Assembly (NCBI GenBank): GCA_035637115.1
Contig: DASPXV010000041.1
Coordinates: 1-64,000 of the forward strand
Source: JAICSD01 sp035637115
GTDB taxonomy: Bacteria; Acidobacteriota; Vicinamibacteria; Vicinamibacterales; 2-12-FULL-66-21
DNA length: 64,000 nucleotides
Direction: 5' to 3'
Shown: in pieces, positions 1 to 8,700 of the stretch
Numbering within the stretch: the first letter of the stretch is position 1
How the letters are laid out: each line of letters begins with the position of its first letter
The notes under the pieces: model-generated
Databases searched by the model: none
The model's input: only the letters and a program-made list of their open reading frames with translations
What the model was told of the DNA's origin: nothing
Program-made: the position numbers and the translations under genes

Positions 1-31
1 GTCATTGACTGGAGACAAGTAGGATCTACCA

Positions 32-679
32 ATGCGAGGCACCGCTTACCCGCTCACCCTGCTCATCGCCGGCGCCGTCCTGCTGGCGCTGTCCGCGATT
101 CATCCCTACGACACGGCAACGTGGTGGATGGAAGTGTTTCCAATCTTCCTGGCGGTGCCTGTGCTCCTCTTCACCTACCGTCGCTTTCCGTTGACTCCGC
201 TCGTTTACACGCTGATCTTCGTCCATGCCTCCATCCTGATGCTCGGCGGGCATTACACATACGCGCGCGTGCCGCTCGGCTTCTGGATGCAGGACCTGTT
301 TCACTTCACGCGGAATCACTATGACCGCATCGGACATCTCGCGCAGGGATTCATCCCCGCCATCATCGCGCGCGAGATCCTCACGCGGCGCACGCCCCTG
401 CGGCCCGGCGGATGGCTGTTCTTCCTCGTCTGCAGCGTCTGCCTCGCCGTCAGCGCGTGTTACGAGTTCATCGAATGGTGGGCGGCGCTGATCGGCGGGT
501 CCGGTGCGACGGAGTTCCTCGGCACTCAGGGTGATGTCTGGGACACGCAGTGGGACATGCTCATGGCGCTGATCGGGTCGATTGCCGCGCAGGTCCTGCT
601 CTCGCGCGCGCACGATCGGCAGATCTCTTCACTTGTCCGTGCCGGAAAACCGGCACCTTCCGCCGAGGCTTCCATGTGA
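32..679 (+). CDS. DUF2238 (YjdF-like) inner-membrane protein
   Basis: A 215-residue integral membrane protein with about six hydrophobic segments spread over residues 5-200. The central stretch with FWMQDLFHFTRNHYDRIGHL, a charged loop with several His, and the later YEFIEWW segment are typical of the DUF2238/YjdF family. The molecular function of that family is not established. The start is the ATG at 32; no strong Shine-Dalgarno is visible just upstream. It stands alone, 42 bp ahead of the ChaN-like gene on the same strand. Family assignment is from recalled sequence pattern; location in the inner membrane is inferred from the hydrophobic segments. Confidence 0.8.
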   Translation: MRGTAYPLTLLIAGAVLLALSAIHPYDTATWWMEVFPIFLAVPVLLFTYRRFPLTPLVYTLIFVHASILMLGGHYTYARVPLGFWMQDLFHFTRNHYDRIGHLAQGFIPAIIAREILTRRTPLRPGGWLFFLVCSVCLAVSACYEFIEWWAALIGGSGATEFLGTQGDVWDTQWDMLMALIGSIAAQVLLSRAHDRQISSLVRAGKPAPSAEASM

Positions 680-721
680 CAGCGAATTGACAGCGCGTAG
701 TGGCGGGCGAACAATGCGTAC

Positions 722-1627
722 ATGATCCCCGCCCTGCTCGCCGCGGTTTTCATTCCATTCCTGCAGATGCCGCCGCAGCTGCCGCCGTCGCATCCACCGA
801 TCTTCGCCTCCTCGTACGTGCCGCAGCGAGTGTTCGATACGCGCAGGAAGGGCTTCAGCGATTTCGAAATGATGCTGGCGGATCTGACGCGCGCCGACGC
901 GGTGTTCGTCGGAGAGCAGCACGACGACCTGAACACGCATCGCCTCGAGCTTGCGATCATCGAGGGGCTGACCCGCCGCGGCGTGCCGGTCGTCGTAGCG
1001 ATGGAGATGTTCGAGCGGGACGTGCAGTCCGTCGTCGAGCGCTACGCATCGGGCGCGATCAACGAAGACCAGTTTCTGAAGGAATCGCGTCCGTGGCCGC
1101 GCTACGCGAGCGACTATCGTCCGATCATCGAATTCGCGCGCGCGCACAAGCTTCCAGTCGTGGCGACAAACGTGCCGCGGCACATTGCGACCGACGTAGG
1201 AAAGACGGGGATGTCCGCGATCGAGGGCCTGGGCGCGGACCGCGCGCTCGCGGCGAAGGAGCCGAAATGCCCGACGAGCGGCAGCTACTACGAGCGCTTC
1301 GTCGCCGCGATGGGCGGGCACGAGGGCGCGAATCCGAACTTCTACTTCGCCCAGTGCATCAAGGACGAGACGATGGGGGAGGCGGTCGCGGATGCGTTCA
1401 ACAAATCAGCCGATCGCGTGACGATCGTCCACCTCAATGGCGCCTTCCACAGCGATTTCGGCGAAGGCACGGCTGAAAGCGCGCGCCGCCGCATGCCCGG
1501 CCGCCGCATTGCCGTCGTCTCGATGCTCCCCGTTACCGACATTGACGCGGAGAAGCCAGACGACGACGATCTCAAGCGCGCGGATTACCTGGTGTTTACC
1601 GTAGCCTCTCCGGCATCTCCGCGATAA
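722..1627 (+). CDS. ChaN-family (haem-binding-like) secreted protein
   Basis: A 301-residue protein with a short hydrophobic N-terminus followed by a Pro-rich stretch, so probably exported. The core begins around residue 50 with a segment reading VFVGEQHDDLNTHRLEL, the hallmark start of ChaN/Tiki-superfamily proteins (a conserved GExH and later acidic/His residues). ChaN of Campylobacter binds haem and is linked to iron uptake, but family members also resemble metallopeptidases, so substrate is uncertain. There is no clear lipobox Cys. Its 3' end overlaps the convergent M28 peptidase gene by 32 bp. The start at 722 is the first ATG. Confidence 0.8.
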   Translation: MIPALLAAVFIPFLQMPPQLPPSHPPIFASSYVPQRVFDTRRKGFSDFEMMLADLTRADAVFVGEQHDDLNTHRLELAIIEGLTRRGVPVVVAMEMFERDVQSVVERYASGAINEDQFLKESRPWPRYASDYRPIIEFARAHKLPVVATNVPRHIATDVGKTGMSAIEGLGADRALAAKEPKCPTSGSYYERFVAAMGGHEGANPNFYFAQCIKDETMGEAVADAFNKSADRVTIVHLNGAFHSDFGEGTAESARRRMPGRRIAVVSMLPVTDIDAEKPDDDDLKRADYLVFTVASPASPR

Positions 1628-2990
1628 CGTAGGTCATTACTGCGATTGCGCCGGAGGCGCGCGCGAGTTCCAGTGGATCGATCTTGTCGATCGTGTCCGC
1701 CGGTGTGTGGTGAATCAGGAAGTAGTTTCCATCTGCCTCCAGCGCCAGCGCGGGGATGCCTGCCTGTTGCACGCTGGGGCCAATGTCGGCGCCACCGCCG
1801 CTCGGTCCCACGTAGTCCGCGCGAATTCCGGAGAGCAGCGTCGCGATGTCGCCGATCTTCGCGCGCGACGCATCGGTGCCGCTGAAACCAAAGCCGGTCG
1901 GACGGAACACGCCGCCGTCCGACTCGAGCATCATCACGTGATTCGGCAGCTCCGCCAGGTGGTGATCGCGATAGCCGAGCCCGCCGCGGCCGCCGTTCTC
2001 CTCGTTCGTCCAGAGGACCACGCGGACGGTGCGGCGCGGCCGCAGGTTCAGCTTCTTCATCATTCGCAGGACTTCCCACGTCGCCACGCAGCCGGCACCG
2101 TCGTCGGTGGATCCTGTCCCGACGTCCCAGGAGTCGAAGTGGCCGCCGATGACGACGACTTCGTTGGGAAGCTCGCGGCCGCGAATCTCGCCCACGACGT
2201 TGGCGGAGTCCGCGTCGGGGAGGAACTGCGCTTCCATCATGAGCTTCAACCGCACGCGCGTGCCGCGGTCCACGATGCGCTGCAGCCGCGCCGCGTCTTC
2301 CGCCGTCAGGGCCGCTGCGGGAATCTTCGGCTGTCCTTCTGCGTAGGTCAGCGCGCCGGTGTGAGGGGTCCGGAGGCCCGCGGGGCCGACGGCGCGGACG
2401 AGCATCGCGACCGCGCCGAGAGCCCCGGCACGTGACGGTCCAGTTGAGCGGAAACGCACCGTTTCGCCGTACGACGTGAACGGCACGTTGAACAGCACGA
2501 TCTTTCCGTTGACGCGATCGCGCGCGGTCTCCAGCTCCTCGAAGTTGTGCACGACGACGAGATCCGCTTCGATGCCCGCGGCCGGTGTGCCGACGCTGTT
2601 GCCCAGGCCGAGGATCACGAGCGGTTGCGCGATCGGGCCGACGATCTCGAGGCTCTCGCGCCCGCGGACCCAGTGGGGGACTTTGACGGCCTCGGTGTGC
2701 ACGTTCTCCAGGCCGTCACGCTTCATTTCCTCGACCGCCCAGTGGATCGCCGCGTCGAGGTTTGGCGAGCCGCTCAGGCGCGAGCCAAACGTGTCGCCGA
2801 GATACGCAAGCCGCTGCCACGCGGCATCCGTCGACACGGCCTCTCCCACGAGGCGGCTGGTGGCATCGCGGTACGGTGCGAGCCATGCCGGCGCGGTGCG
2901 CCTGGGGACATCGACGGCGGGCGGAGGAAATTGCATGAAGCTCAGAGCGAGCGCAAGAAGCAGCGGACGAAGAATCGGCATGCCGGGCAT
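1596..2990 (-). CDS. Secreted M28-family zinc peptidase
   Basis: A 464-residue exported metallopeptidase. Residues 1-25 form a signal peptide. Residues 130-250 form a PA-like inserted domain. The catalytic M28 domain spans about 265-460, with ligand and catalytic residues visible: H284 and D286 (GGHFDSWD), D297 (STDDGAG), E330/E331 (TNEENGG), D358 and H428 (IHHTPADT). M28 enzymes of this kind are aminopeptidases or carboxypeptidases acting on peptides outside the cytoplasm. The frame stays open upstream on this strand, but the signal peptide fixes the start at 2990 or 2981. It is divergent from the FHA gene, with only 36 bp between them. Confidence 0.93.
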   Translation of the reverse strand: MPGMPILRPLLLALALSFMQFPPPAVDVPRRTAPAWLAPYRDATSRLVGEAVSTDAAWQRLAYLGDTFGSRLSGSPNLDAAIHWAVEEMKRDGLENVHTEAVKVPHWVRGRESLEIVGPIAQPLVILGLGNSVGTPAAGIEADLVVVHNFEELETARDRVNGKIVLFNVPFTSYGETVRFRSTGPSRAGALGAVAMLVRAVGPAGLRTPHTGALTYAEGQPKIPAAALTAEDAARLQRIVDRGTRVRLKLMMEAQFLPDADSANVVGEIRGRELPNEVVVIGGHFDSWDVGTGSTDDGAGCVATWEVLRMMKKLNLRPRRTVRVVLWTNEENGGRGGLGYRDHHLAELPNHVMMLESDGGVFRPTGFGFSGTDASRAKIGDIATLLSGIRADYVGPSGGGADIGPSVQQAGIPALALEADGNYFLIHHTPADTIDKIDPLELARASGAIAVMTYVIAEMPERLR

Positions 2991-3026
2991 TTTAGTGTGT
3001 CCGGGTGCGATAATGACGATCCCGCG

Positions 3027-3548
3027 ATGGCGCCCCGGCTTGATCTCATCGTCCGCAATACGGATCGCGTCATCTCGATGGTCCCCGGGCAGACGCTGAT
3101 TGCCGGACGTACGGCGCAGTGCGACCTGCAGCTGGACGATCCGTCGGTGTCGCGGCGGCACTGCTCCATCACCTACACCGATAGCGGGATCCTGCAGGTC
3201 AAAGATCTCGATTCCGCCAACGGCACGTTCGTCAACGAACGACAGGTCAAAGAAGCGACTGCGCGGCCTGGCGACCTGGTCCGGCTCGGCGCGGCAATCA
3301 TCGAGATCCCATTCCTCGGCCGTCTCCTGTGCGTCGCGGACTTCTACGACGCGCTCACGTCCGCGCGCGCCTATCGCGATGCGATGACGGCAGACGAAGC
3401 GATCCGCATGATCGAGAAGGGGGCCGGCCACCACTTTGATCCCGCCGTCGCCGCGGCGCTCGTGCGGCTCTCCGAACGCGGCGAGCTGAACGTCGACGCG
3501 ATGCCCTCGCAGATCATGGACATGCTGTCCGTCAAGGCTGTCCCGTGA
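3027..3548 (+). CDS. FHA domain fused to the C-terminal remnant of an HD-GYP domain
   Basis: A 173-residue protein. Residues 1-94 are a complete FHA domain with the phosphothreonine-binding signature (GR at 27-28, S40, RRH at 43-45, NG at 65-66). Residues 98-148 match only the last third of an HD-GYP cyclic-di-GMP phosphodiesterase: the ADFYDALTSARAYR helix, then the GAGHHFDP motif. The catalytic HD motif and the GYP loop that should lie between the two parts are missing, and the join is immediate. It probably arose by in-frame deletion and could now be only a phosphopeptide reader. The start at ATG 3027 begins the FHA fold; longer in-frame extensions would run into the divergent peptidase gene. 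Confidence 0.8.
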   Translation: MAPRLDLIVRNTDRVISMVPGQTLIAGRTAQCDLQLDDPSVSRRHCSITYTDSGILQVKDLDSANGTFVNERQVKEATARPGDLVRLGAAIIEIPFLGRLLCVADFYDALTSARAYRDAMTADEAIRMIEKGAGHHFDPAVAAALVRLSERGELNVDAMPSQIMDMLSVKAVP

Positions 3549-4348
3549 TCTACGCCTTGGCCGTCTGTCTGCTGCTCGCGCAGTTCTGGTGCCCGATGCA
3601 TCCTGACCAGCAGTCGGATGCGCGCGGCAAGTGTCCTATCTGCGGCATGGCGCTGGTGAAGATGCCAGCGGCGACGTTCGCGACGTATCCGGTCGATCTG
3701 CGCGCGACGCCGACGATCAACGGCGTGCGGCTGCGGCTTGCGGTGAAATCCCCCGCGCAGACACCCGTGCGGCGATTCGCGATCGTCCATGAGCAGCCGA
3801 TGCATTTGTTCGTGGTCGGTGACGGCCTCCAGTTCTTTGCGCACGAGCATCCCGTGCAGCAGCCCGACGGTGTGTTCATGCTGGATCTCGCGCTGCCGCG
3901 TCCTGGCCCCTACATGGCGATCGCCGAGTTCCTGCCTGAAGGGGGAACCGCGCAGATGTTTCAGCAGGTGTTTACGACCGGACCCGCACTCGACGCGGCG
4001 CGTCCGCCTGCCATCGACTCGGCGCCGAAAGTCGTCGACGGCATGCGCGTCACCGTCGACGCGTCGAAGCTGCGAGCGGGTGAAGTATCAAAGCTGGCGT
4101 TCCGCATCGACGACGCCTCGTCAGGCGTCGAGATTTCGGACCTCGAGCCGTATCTTGGTGCGCGCGCCCACATGCTGATCGTGCCGGTCGATCTGACCGA
4201 GGCGATCCATGGGCATCCTGATGACAATCGCGCGCCCGGACTCACGTTCGCACCGATCATTCCGCGTGCCGGGCGCTACAAGCTGTGGCTGCAGGTGCAA
4301 CGCCGCGGCGTCGTGTCCACGATCCCCTTCGTTATCGACGTGCCGTGA
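3545..4348 (+). CDS. Heavy-metal-binding-domain protein, exported
   Basis: A 267-residue protein starting at a GTG that overlaps the FHA stop by 4 bp (GTGA), so translation is probably coupled. Residues 1-14 are a hydrophobic signal. Residues 16-38 contain CPMHP and CPICGM, the Cys/His/Met signature of the heavy-metal-binding domain found in copper- and silver-handling proteins. The rest is two beta-rich segments with a MHLFVVGDGLQFFAHEHP strand, rich in His and Met, like the YtkA-type domains of metal-efflux membrane-fusion proteins. It probably acts in periplasmic metal binding. Its 3' end overlaps the convergent cytochrome gene by 17 bp. Confidence 0.82.
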   Translation: MIYALAVCLLLAQFWCPMHPDQQSDARGKCPICGMALVKMPAATFATYPVDLRATPTINGVRLRLAVKSPAQTPVRRFAIVHEQPMHLFVVGDGLQFFAHEHPVQQPDGVFMLDLALPRPGPYMAIAEFLPEGGTAQMFQQVFTTGPALDAARPPAIDSAPKVVDGMRVTVDASKLRAGEVSKLAFRIDDASSGVEISDLEPYLGARAHMLIVPVDLTEAIHGHPDDNRAPGLTFAPIIPRAGRYKLWLQVQRRGVVSTIPFVIDVP

Positions 4349-5327
4349 GCGTGAGATCCAGGCTGCACGGCGCATCCGACTGCAGCCGCGCGTCGAGTGG
4401 TAGATCCTGCGGTCTCGCGAGCCAGTAAGCGCGCGCGAATCCGGGATCGAAGTCTCTGAACCAACCGACGATCGCGGCAGGTGCGCCGGGACGCTGCACC
4501 CACAGCCGTGCCGATGCACCTGCCGCAAGAATCGGCCGGACGGCCAGCAGCGCACCGGCCCGGTTCCGCGCGGCGCCGCAGGCGACCTGTTCGATCCACA
4601 CGGCTTCAGTCGGTTCGCCGGATTCGATCCGCAATCTCAGGAGAGACGCGCGCGGCGTGAACGGTGATTCGAAGTCGGCGGCGGCGCGGCGTCGCACCTC
4701 GACGCGAATCCGTCCTCCGACCTGAATGGCGCTGCCAGGCGGGAGCACGACGGGAGCGTCGCCCCCCACCCACGTGCCAATCGGCCCCGCGCTGGAGCCG
4801 ATCGTGGCGCTCGAGACGAGCGGATCCCCCGGCTCGAAACTCCAGCCCGATATCCATCCCGCGCCGGCGCTGGTGCTTCCCGCGTTCCCCGCGGCTGGAA
4901 TACTTACGAGCTGGTCGGACTGCCGGATGAAGCCGGAAGTTGCGCGGACTGGGGACGTATCAGCGCCCCGCGGCAGGCCGCCGTCCACCCAGGAGACGAT
5001 GAGCGCCGACTCGAGCGGCGTCGGTGTCGGATCGTTCGCGAACGCGCCGAAGCCGCGCGCGGCATCCCACTTCGGCATGCGGCGCGCGAGGACCTGCTCC
5101 TTGATGGCGCGGGCCCAGGGACGGACTTCGTCGTACGTCGTGAGCGGCATCGGGGCGGAGCCGCGCGCCGAGTGGCACGTGACGCAGCGCGCCGCCAGGA
5201 TGGCGCGAACCTCGCGTCCGAACGTCACTTTCGTCGTGATCGGATCGTGCGCCGCCGATCGCGCCGAGACCGCCGCCAGCAGCAGCAGAGCTCCGGCAAA
5301 CCGCAGAAGGATTTGCATCGCGTGCAT
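4332..5327 (-). CDS. Secreted c-type cytochrome with C-terminal beta domain
   Basis: A 331-residue protein with a signal peptide (residues 1-26) and one haem-c site, C48-V-T-C51-H52, followed by M60 as the likely distal haem ligand (APMPLTTYDEVRPWARAIKEQ). The cytochrome part resembles the N-terminal domain of the larger protein at 11189-12526, including the conserved YDEVRPWARAI and RMPKW segments. The C-terminal half is beta-rich, but I could not find the copper-ligand HH and MHY motifs of that paralogue, so it may be a shortened relative without oxygenase activity. The start is set at ATG 5327; ATG 5318 also fits. It is divergent from the hydrolase operon. Confidence 0.75.
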   Translation of the reverse strand: MHAMQILLRFAGALLLLAAVSARSAAHDPITTKVTFGREVRAILAARCVTCHSARGSAPMPLTTYDEVRPWARAIKEQVLARRMPKWDAARGFGAFANDPTPTPLESALIVSWVDGGLPRGADTSPVRATSGFIRQSDQLVSIPAAGNAGSTSAGAGWISGWSFEPGDPLVSSATIGSSAGPIGTWVGGDAPVVLPPGSAIQVGGRIRVEVRRRAAADFESPFTPRASLLRLRIESGEPTEAVWIEQVACGAARNRAGALLAVRPILAAGASARLWVQRPGAPAAIVGWFRDFDPGFARAYWLARPQDLPLDARLQSDAPCSLDLTLTARR

Positions 5328-5365
5328 TGATCTTGACACAGGCCGTCATCCATACTGTGCCGACT

Positions 5366-6385
5366 ATGGCGCTCCGCCGGTTTGCTGCCGCGTCACTCGT
5401 TGCGTTGGTCGTCGGGTCGACAGCGGCCGGCGCGCAGAACGTCCCTGCTGCGACGCCTTATGCGCCGCAGCCCATTGTCGCCGGTGGACGCGTCATTCCG
5501 CTCTTTCCTTCGGGTTCGCCATTCCTCAAAATGGATCGCGTCGCCGAGCCCGAGGTGTACAACATGGCGCAGTCCGTCCCCGGACGGATCCAGAGCATCG
5601 TCAACATCCATAATCCGTCGATCGAGATTCACCCGGTCGATCGCGGCATCAACACCGGTGCGATGGTCGTCCTCGTTGCCGGTGGCGGTCACAACACGCT
5701 GAACGTGGGCACCGAAGCGGCGGACTTCGTCCACTTCTTTTACAACTACGGCGTCAACACCGCGATCCTGCGCAATCGTCTGCGCAAGGATGGCTACAAC
5801 GCGCAGACCGACGCGGTGTACGACGCACAGCAGGCGGTTCGCCTCATCCGCGCTCACGCCGCGGAGCTTGGCGTCGACCCTCATAAGATCGGCATCGTTG
5901 GATTTTCCGCGGGCGCGGAACTGGCCGCGTGCGCGGCGGTCGAATACGAACCGTTCGACAAGGCAAACGGGGGAGCCGGCGATCCGCTCGCAGGACAGAG
6001 TTCACGGCCCGATTTCGTCGGTCTCGTGTATCCCGGCCCGACGCCGTTCGCGCGCGATCCGAAGACTCCTATTCCGCCGGATGCTCCGCCGACCTTCCTT
6101 GTCAGCGCAGGATCGGGAGACGCGCAGCACGCGATATGGGCGGACGACTATTTCGGCGCGTTCCTGCGGGCGCGCGTGCCCAATCTCGAGATGCACATCT
6201 ACGGAAATGGCGTCCATGCGAATGGGATGAAGGATCGCAACGGCGAGCCGTTCGGCACGTGGCACGAGCGCTTCATCGACTGGTTCCGCGATCTCGGGTT
6301 CCTGCAGAAGCCGGGCGTCGAGACCAAGGCGTCCAAGGATGTATCCGCCTACATGGCCCAGCGAAAGACCCCGACCAGGCAATGA
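5366..6385 (+). CDS. Secreted alpha/beta-hydrolase (acetyl-esterase-like)
   Basis: A 339-residue protein with a signal peptide ending near AGAQ (residue 23). The alpha/beta-hydrolase core has the nucleophile elbow GFSAGAE, a LVAGGGHN oxyanion-type loop and a late acidic/His pair (SAGSGDAQH, NGVHANG). This pattern is like the BD-FAE/xylan-esterase-type enzymes that act on acylated sugars; the true substrate is unknown. It is the first gene of a four-gene operon: its TGA overlaps the next ATG (ATGA at 6382-6385). The start at ATG 5366 is preferred over an upstream TTG because the signal peptide begins there. Confidence 0.82.
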   Translation: MALRRFAAASLVALVVGSTAAGAQNVPAATPYAPQPIVAGGRVIPLFPSGSPFLKMDRVAEPEVYNMAQSVPGRIQSIVNIHNPSIEIHPVDRGINTGAMVVLVAGGGHNTLNVGTEAADFVHFFYNYGVNTAILRNRLRKDGYNAQTDAVYDAQQAVRLIRAHAAELGVDPHKIGIVGFSAGAELAACAAVEYEPFDKANGGAGDPLAGQSSRPDFVGLVYPGPTPFARDPKTPIPPDAPPTFLVSAGSGDAQHAIWADDYFGAFLRARVPNLEMHIYGNGVHANGMKDRNGEPFGTWHERFIDWFRDLGFLQKPGVETKASKDVSAYMAQRKTPTRQ

Positions 6386-8700
6386 GGATTTCGTCCGCCG
6401 TCTTTCCGCTCGTGTTCAGCCTGAGCCTGGTCGCCGCGCGGCCCACAGGTCACGCGCAGCAGCCGTCCGCGCCACCGAGTTTCGACCGCGACGTGCGTCC
6501 CGTCCTCGACGAAGTCTGCAGCCGCTGCCACAACGAGAAGAAAGCGAACGCAGGTCTGAACGTTGCAACGTTCCTAGATCCTGCCTCGCTGAGCGCGAAA
6601 CGGGACGCGTGGGAATTGATCGTCGAGAAGCTGAAGGCGGGTGAGATGCCGCCTGCCGATGAGGAGCCGCTGTCGATCCACGAGCGGACCGCGCTCGTCG
6701 CGTTCGTCGAGGCGGAGTTCGCGCGCGCCGATCGCGAGCTGAAGCCCGATCCTGGTCACGTGCCAGTACACCGGCTCACGCGGACGGAGTATGCGAACAC
6801 GATCCGCGATCTGCTCGGCGTGGATTTCCGCGCGAGCGACGAGTTCCCACCCGACGATTCCGGATACGGGTTCGACAACATCGGCGACGTGCTGACGGTC
6901 TCGCCGGCGCTGATGCAGCGCTACCTCTCGGCAGCAGAGAAGATTGCCGCGCGCGCGGTCGGCGGCGCGCCGCTGCCCGCGCCGGGCGTATTCACGCGCC
7001 GCAGCCGCGTGAGGAAAGTCGGCGACGGCGTCATCGAGTTGAAGGACATCCTCGAGTACGACGCCGAATACGCCATCCGTGTCGGCCTGACCGGCCATCG
7101 CGGCGCGGACGATCCGCCCGTCACGCTTGCCATCACCGTCGACGGCGAACCCGTTAAGACGGTCAGCGTGCCGGTCCAGATCAGCGCCGTGAACAAGCAG
7201 GGAGGCGCCACGCAGCGCGCACTGCACGAAACGCGCGTGTTCCTGCCGGCGAACGAGCACACGTTCCGCGCCGCATTCGTCGATGATGAAACCCTGAAAT
7301 CAATCCCGATGAAGTCGCGCGGCGACGTCAACGTGAATATCTTTCCCGAGTTCATCGAAGTGGCCGGCCCGTTCAAGCCTGCTGTTCCGCGAACGGTGAA
7401 GAAGAAGGCGCTCATCTGCGACCCGGCGTCGGGTGCGGCGTGCGTCAACAGGATTCTTCGAACGCTTGCGCATCGCGCGTATCGGCGGCCGGTCACCCCT
7501 CTCGATCTGGCGGCGCTGCACCGTGTCTACGCAAAGGCCGCGGCGCGCGGATACAAGCCCACCGAAAGCCTGCACTTCGCGCTCGCGGCGATCCTTGTTT
7601 CGCCGCATTTCCTCTTTCGCGTGGAAAAGGATCCGCTGCCGGGGACCATCGCGCGGGTCAGCGACGTCGAGCTCGCGTCGCGCCTCAGTTATTTCCTCTG
7701 GAGCTCGATGCCGGACGAGGAACTGCTTCGCCTCGGCGAGACCAACCGGCTGCACGTTCCGCCTGTGCTTGCCGCCCAAGTGAAGCGGATGCTCGCGGAT
7801 CCGAAGGCGAGCGCCCTCGCCGACACGTTCGCGGCGCAGTGGCTCGAAACGCGCAGCCTCGATGCCGTAACGCGCGATCAGACGAAATTCCCCGAGTGGA
7901 ACGCAGAACTGCGCGATGCGATGCGGACGGAGACGCGTCTGTTCTTCGACGCCGTCATGCGAGAGAACCGGCCGATCTCCGACTTCATCGACGGCAAGTA
8001 CACGTTCCTGAACGGCCGGCTCGCGAGACACTACGGCATCCCTGGCATCGAGGGACCGGACTTCCGCCGCGTCGAGCTGACGACGGACGAGCGCAGCGGT
8101 GTGTTCACGCAGGCGAGCGTGCTCACCGTCTCCAGCTATCCCACGCGAACATCCGTCGTGCTGCGCGGGAAGTACCTGCTGGAAACGGTCCTGAACGCGC
8201 CCCCGCCGCCGCCTCCAGGTGACGTGCCGCCCCTCGACGAGAAGGCGATCGGCGTTGCCGTCTCGCACCGCGCGCAGCTCGAGCAGCACCGCGAGAACGC
8301 GATCTGCGCGAGCTGCCATAACAAGATGGATCCTCTCGGATTCGGCCTCGAGAACTATGACGCGGTCGGACGCTGGCGCACGAAGGACGGCGCGTTCGAC
8401 ATCGATGCAGCGGGCACGTTTCCCGGCGGACAGACGTTTTCCGGCCCAGCGGAATTGAAGGCGTTGCTTCGCAGCCGGATGACCCAGTTCACCCGCAGCC
8501 TCGCAGAGCGTATGCTGACGTATGCGCTCGGACGCGGGGTCGAGCCCTTCGACCGGCTCGTCGTGAAAGAGCTGGTCGTAAAGACGGCCGCCGACGGGTA
8601 TCGCATCCAGGCCCTGGTGCAAGCCATCGTGGAGAGTGTTCCGTTCCAGCAGCGGCGCGGCGAGCGGAAGCCGGGTCTGCAGGAGGCGAAGGGACAATGA
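6382..8700 (+). CDS. DUF1592 multidomain cytochrome (planctomycete-type)
   Basis: A 772-residue secreted protein. After a signal peptide (1-26) comes a haem-c site C46-S-R-C49-H50. Then follow the set of domains seen together in planctomycete and acidobacterial proteins: DUF1587 (VHRLTRTEYANTIRDLL), a carbohydrate-binding-like segment, DUF1595 (RAYRRPVT), DUF1592, DUF1588 (TQASVLTVSSYPTRTSVVLR) and DUF1585 at the C-terminus. A second CxxCH (CASCH, about residue 644) lies in the DUF1588 part. The family is thought to take part in extracytoplasmic electron transfer or degradation, but no reaction is proven. ATGA overlaps join it to both neighbours. Confidence 0.93.
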   Translation: MRISSAVFPLVFSLSLVAARPTGHAQQPSAPPSFDRDVRPVLDEVCSRCHNEKKANAGLNVATFLDPASLSAKRDAWELIVEKLKAGEMPPADEEPLSIHERTALVAFVEAEFARADRELKPDPGHVPVHRLTRTEYANTIRDLLGVDFRASDEFPPDDSGYGFDNIGDVLTVSPALMQRYLSAAEKIAARAVGGAPLPAPGVFTRRSRVRKVGDGVIELKDILEYDAEYAIRVGLTGHRGADDPPVTLAITVDGEPVKTVSVPVQISAVNKQGGATQRALHETRVFLPANEHTFRAAFVDDETLKSIPMKSRGDVNVNIFPEFIEVAGPFKPAVPRTVKKKALICDPASGAACVNRILRTLAHRAYRRPVTPLDLAALHRVYAKAAARGYKPTESLHFALAAILVSPHFLFRVEKDPLPGTIARVSDVELASRLSYFLWSSMPDEELLRLGETNRLHVPPVLAAQVKRMLADPKASALADTFAAQWLETRSLDAVTRDQTKFPEWNAELRDAMRTETRLFFDAVMRENRPISDFIDGKYTFLNGRLARHYGIPGIEGPDFRRVELTTDERSGVFTQASVLTVSSYPTRTSVVLRGKYLLETVLNAPPPPPPGDVPPLDEKAIGVAVSHRAQLEQHRENAICASCHNKMDPLGFGLENYDAVGRWRTKDGAFDIDAAGTFPGGQTFSGPAELKALLRSRMTQFTRSLAERMLTYALGRGVEPFDRLVVKELVVKTAADGYRIQALVQAIVESVPFQQRRGERKPGLQEAKGQ

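Noticed and set aside
2547..3026. Upstream extension of the FHA gene
   Set aside because: It would run through the divergent M28 gene; the FHA fold starts at 3027.
5333..5356. TTGACA plus CATACT as a promoter for the hydrolase operon
   Set aside because: Spacing of about 12 bp is too short for a normal sigma-70 promoter.
7300..8697. Long open frame on the minus strand across the DUF1592 gene
   Set aside because: Arg-rich, no recognisable family, and fully shadowed by a well-supported plus-strand protein; typical of GC-rich DNA.
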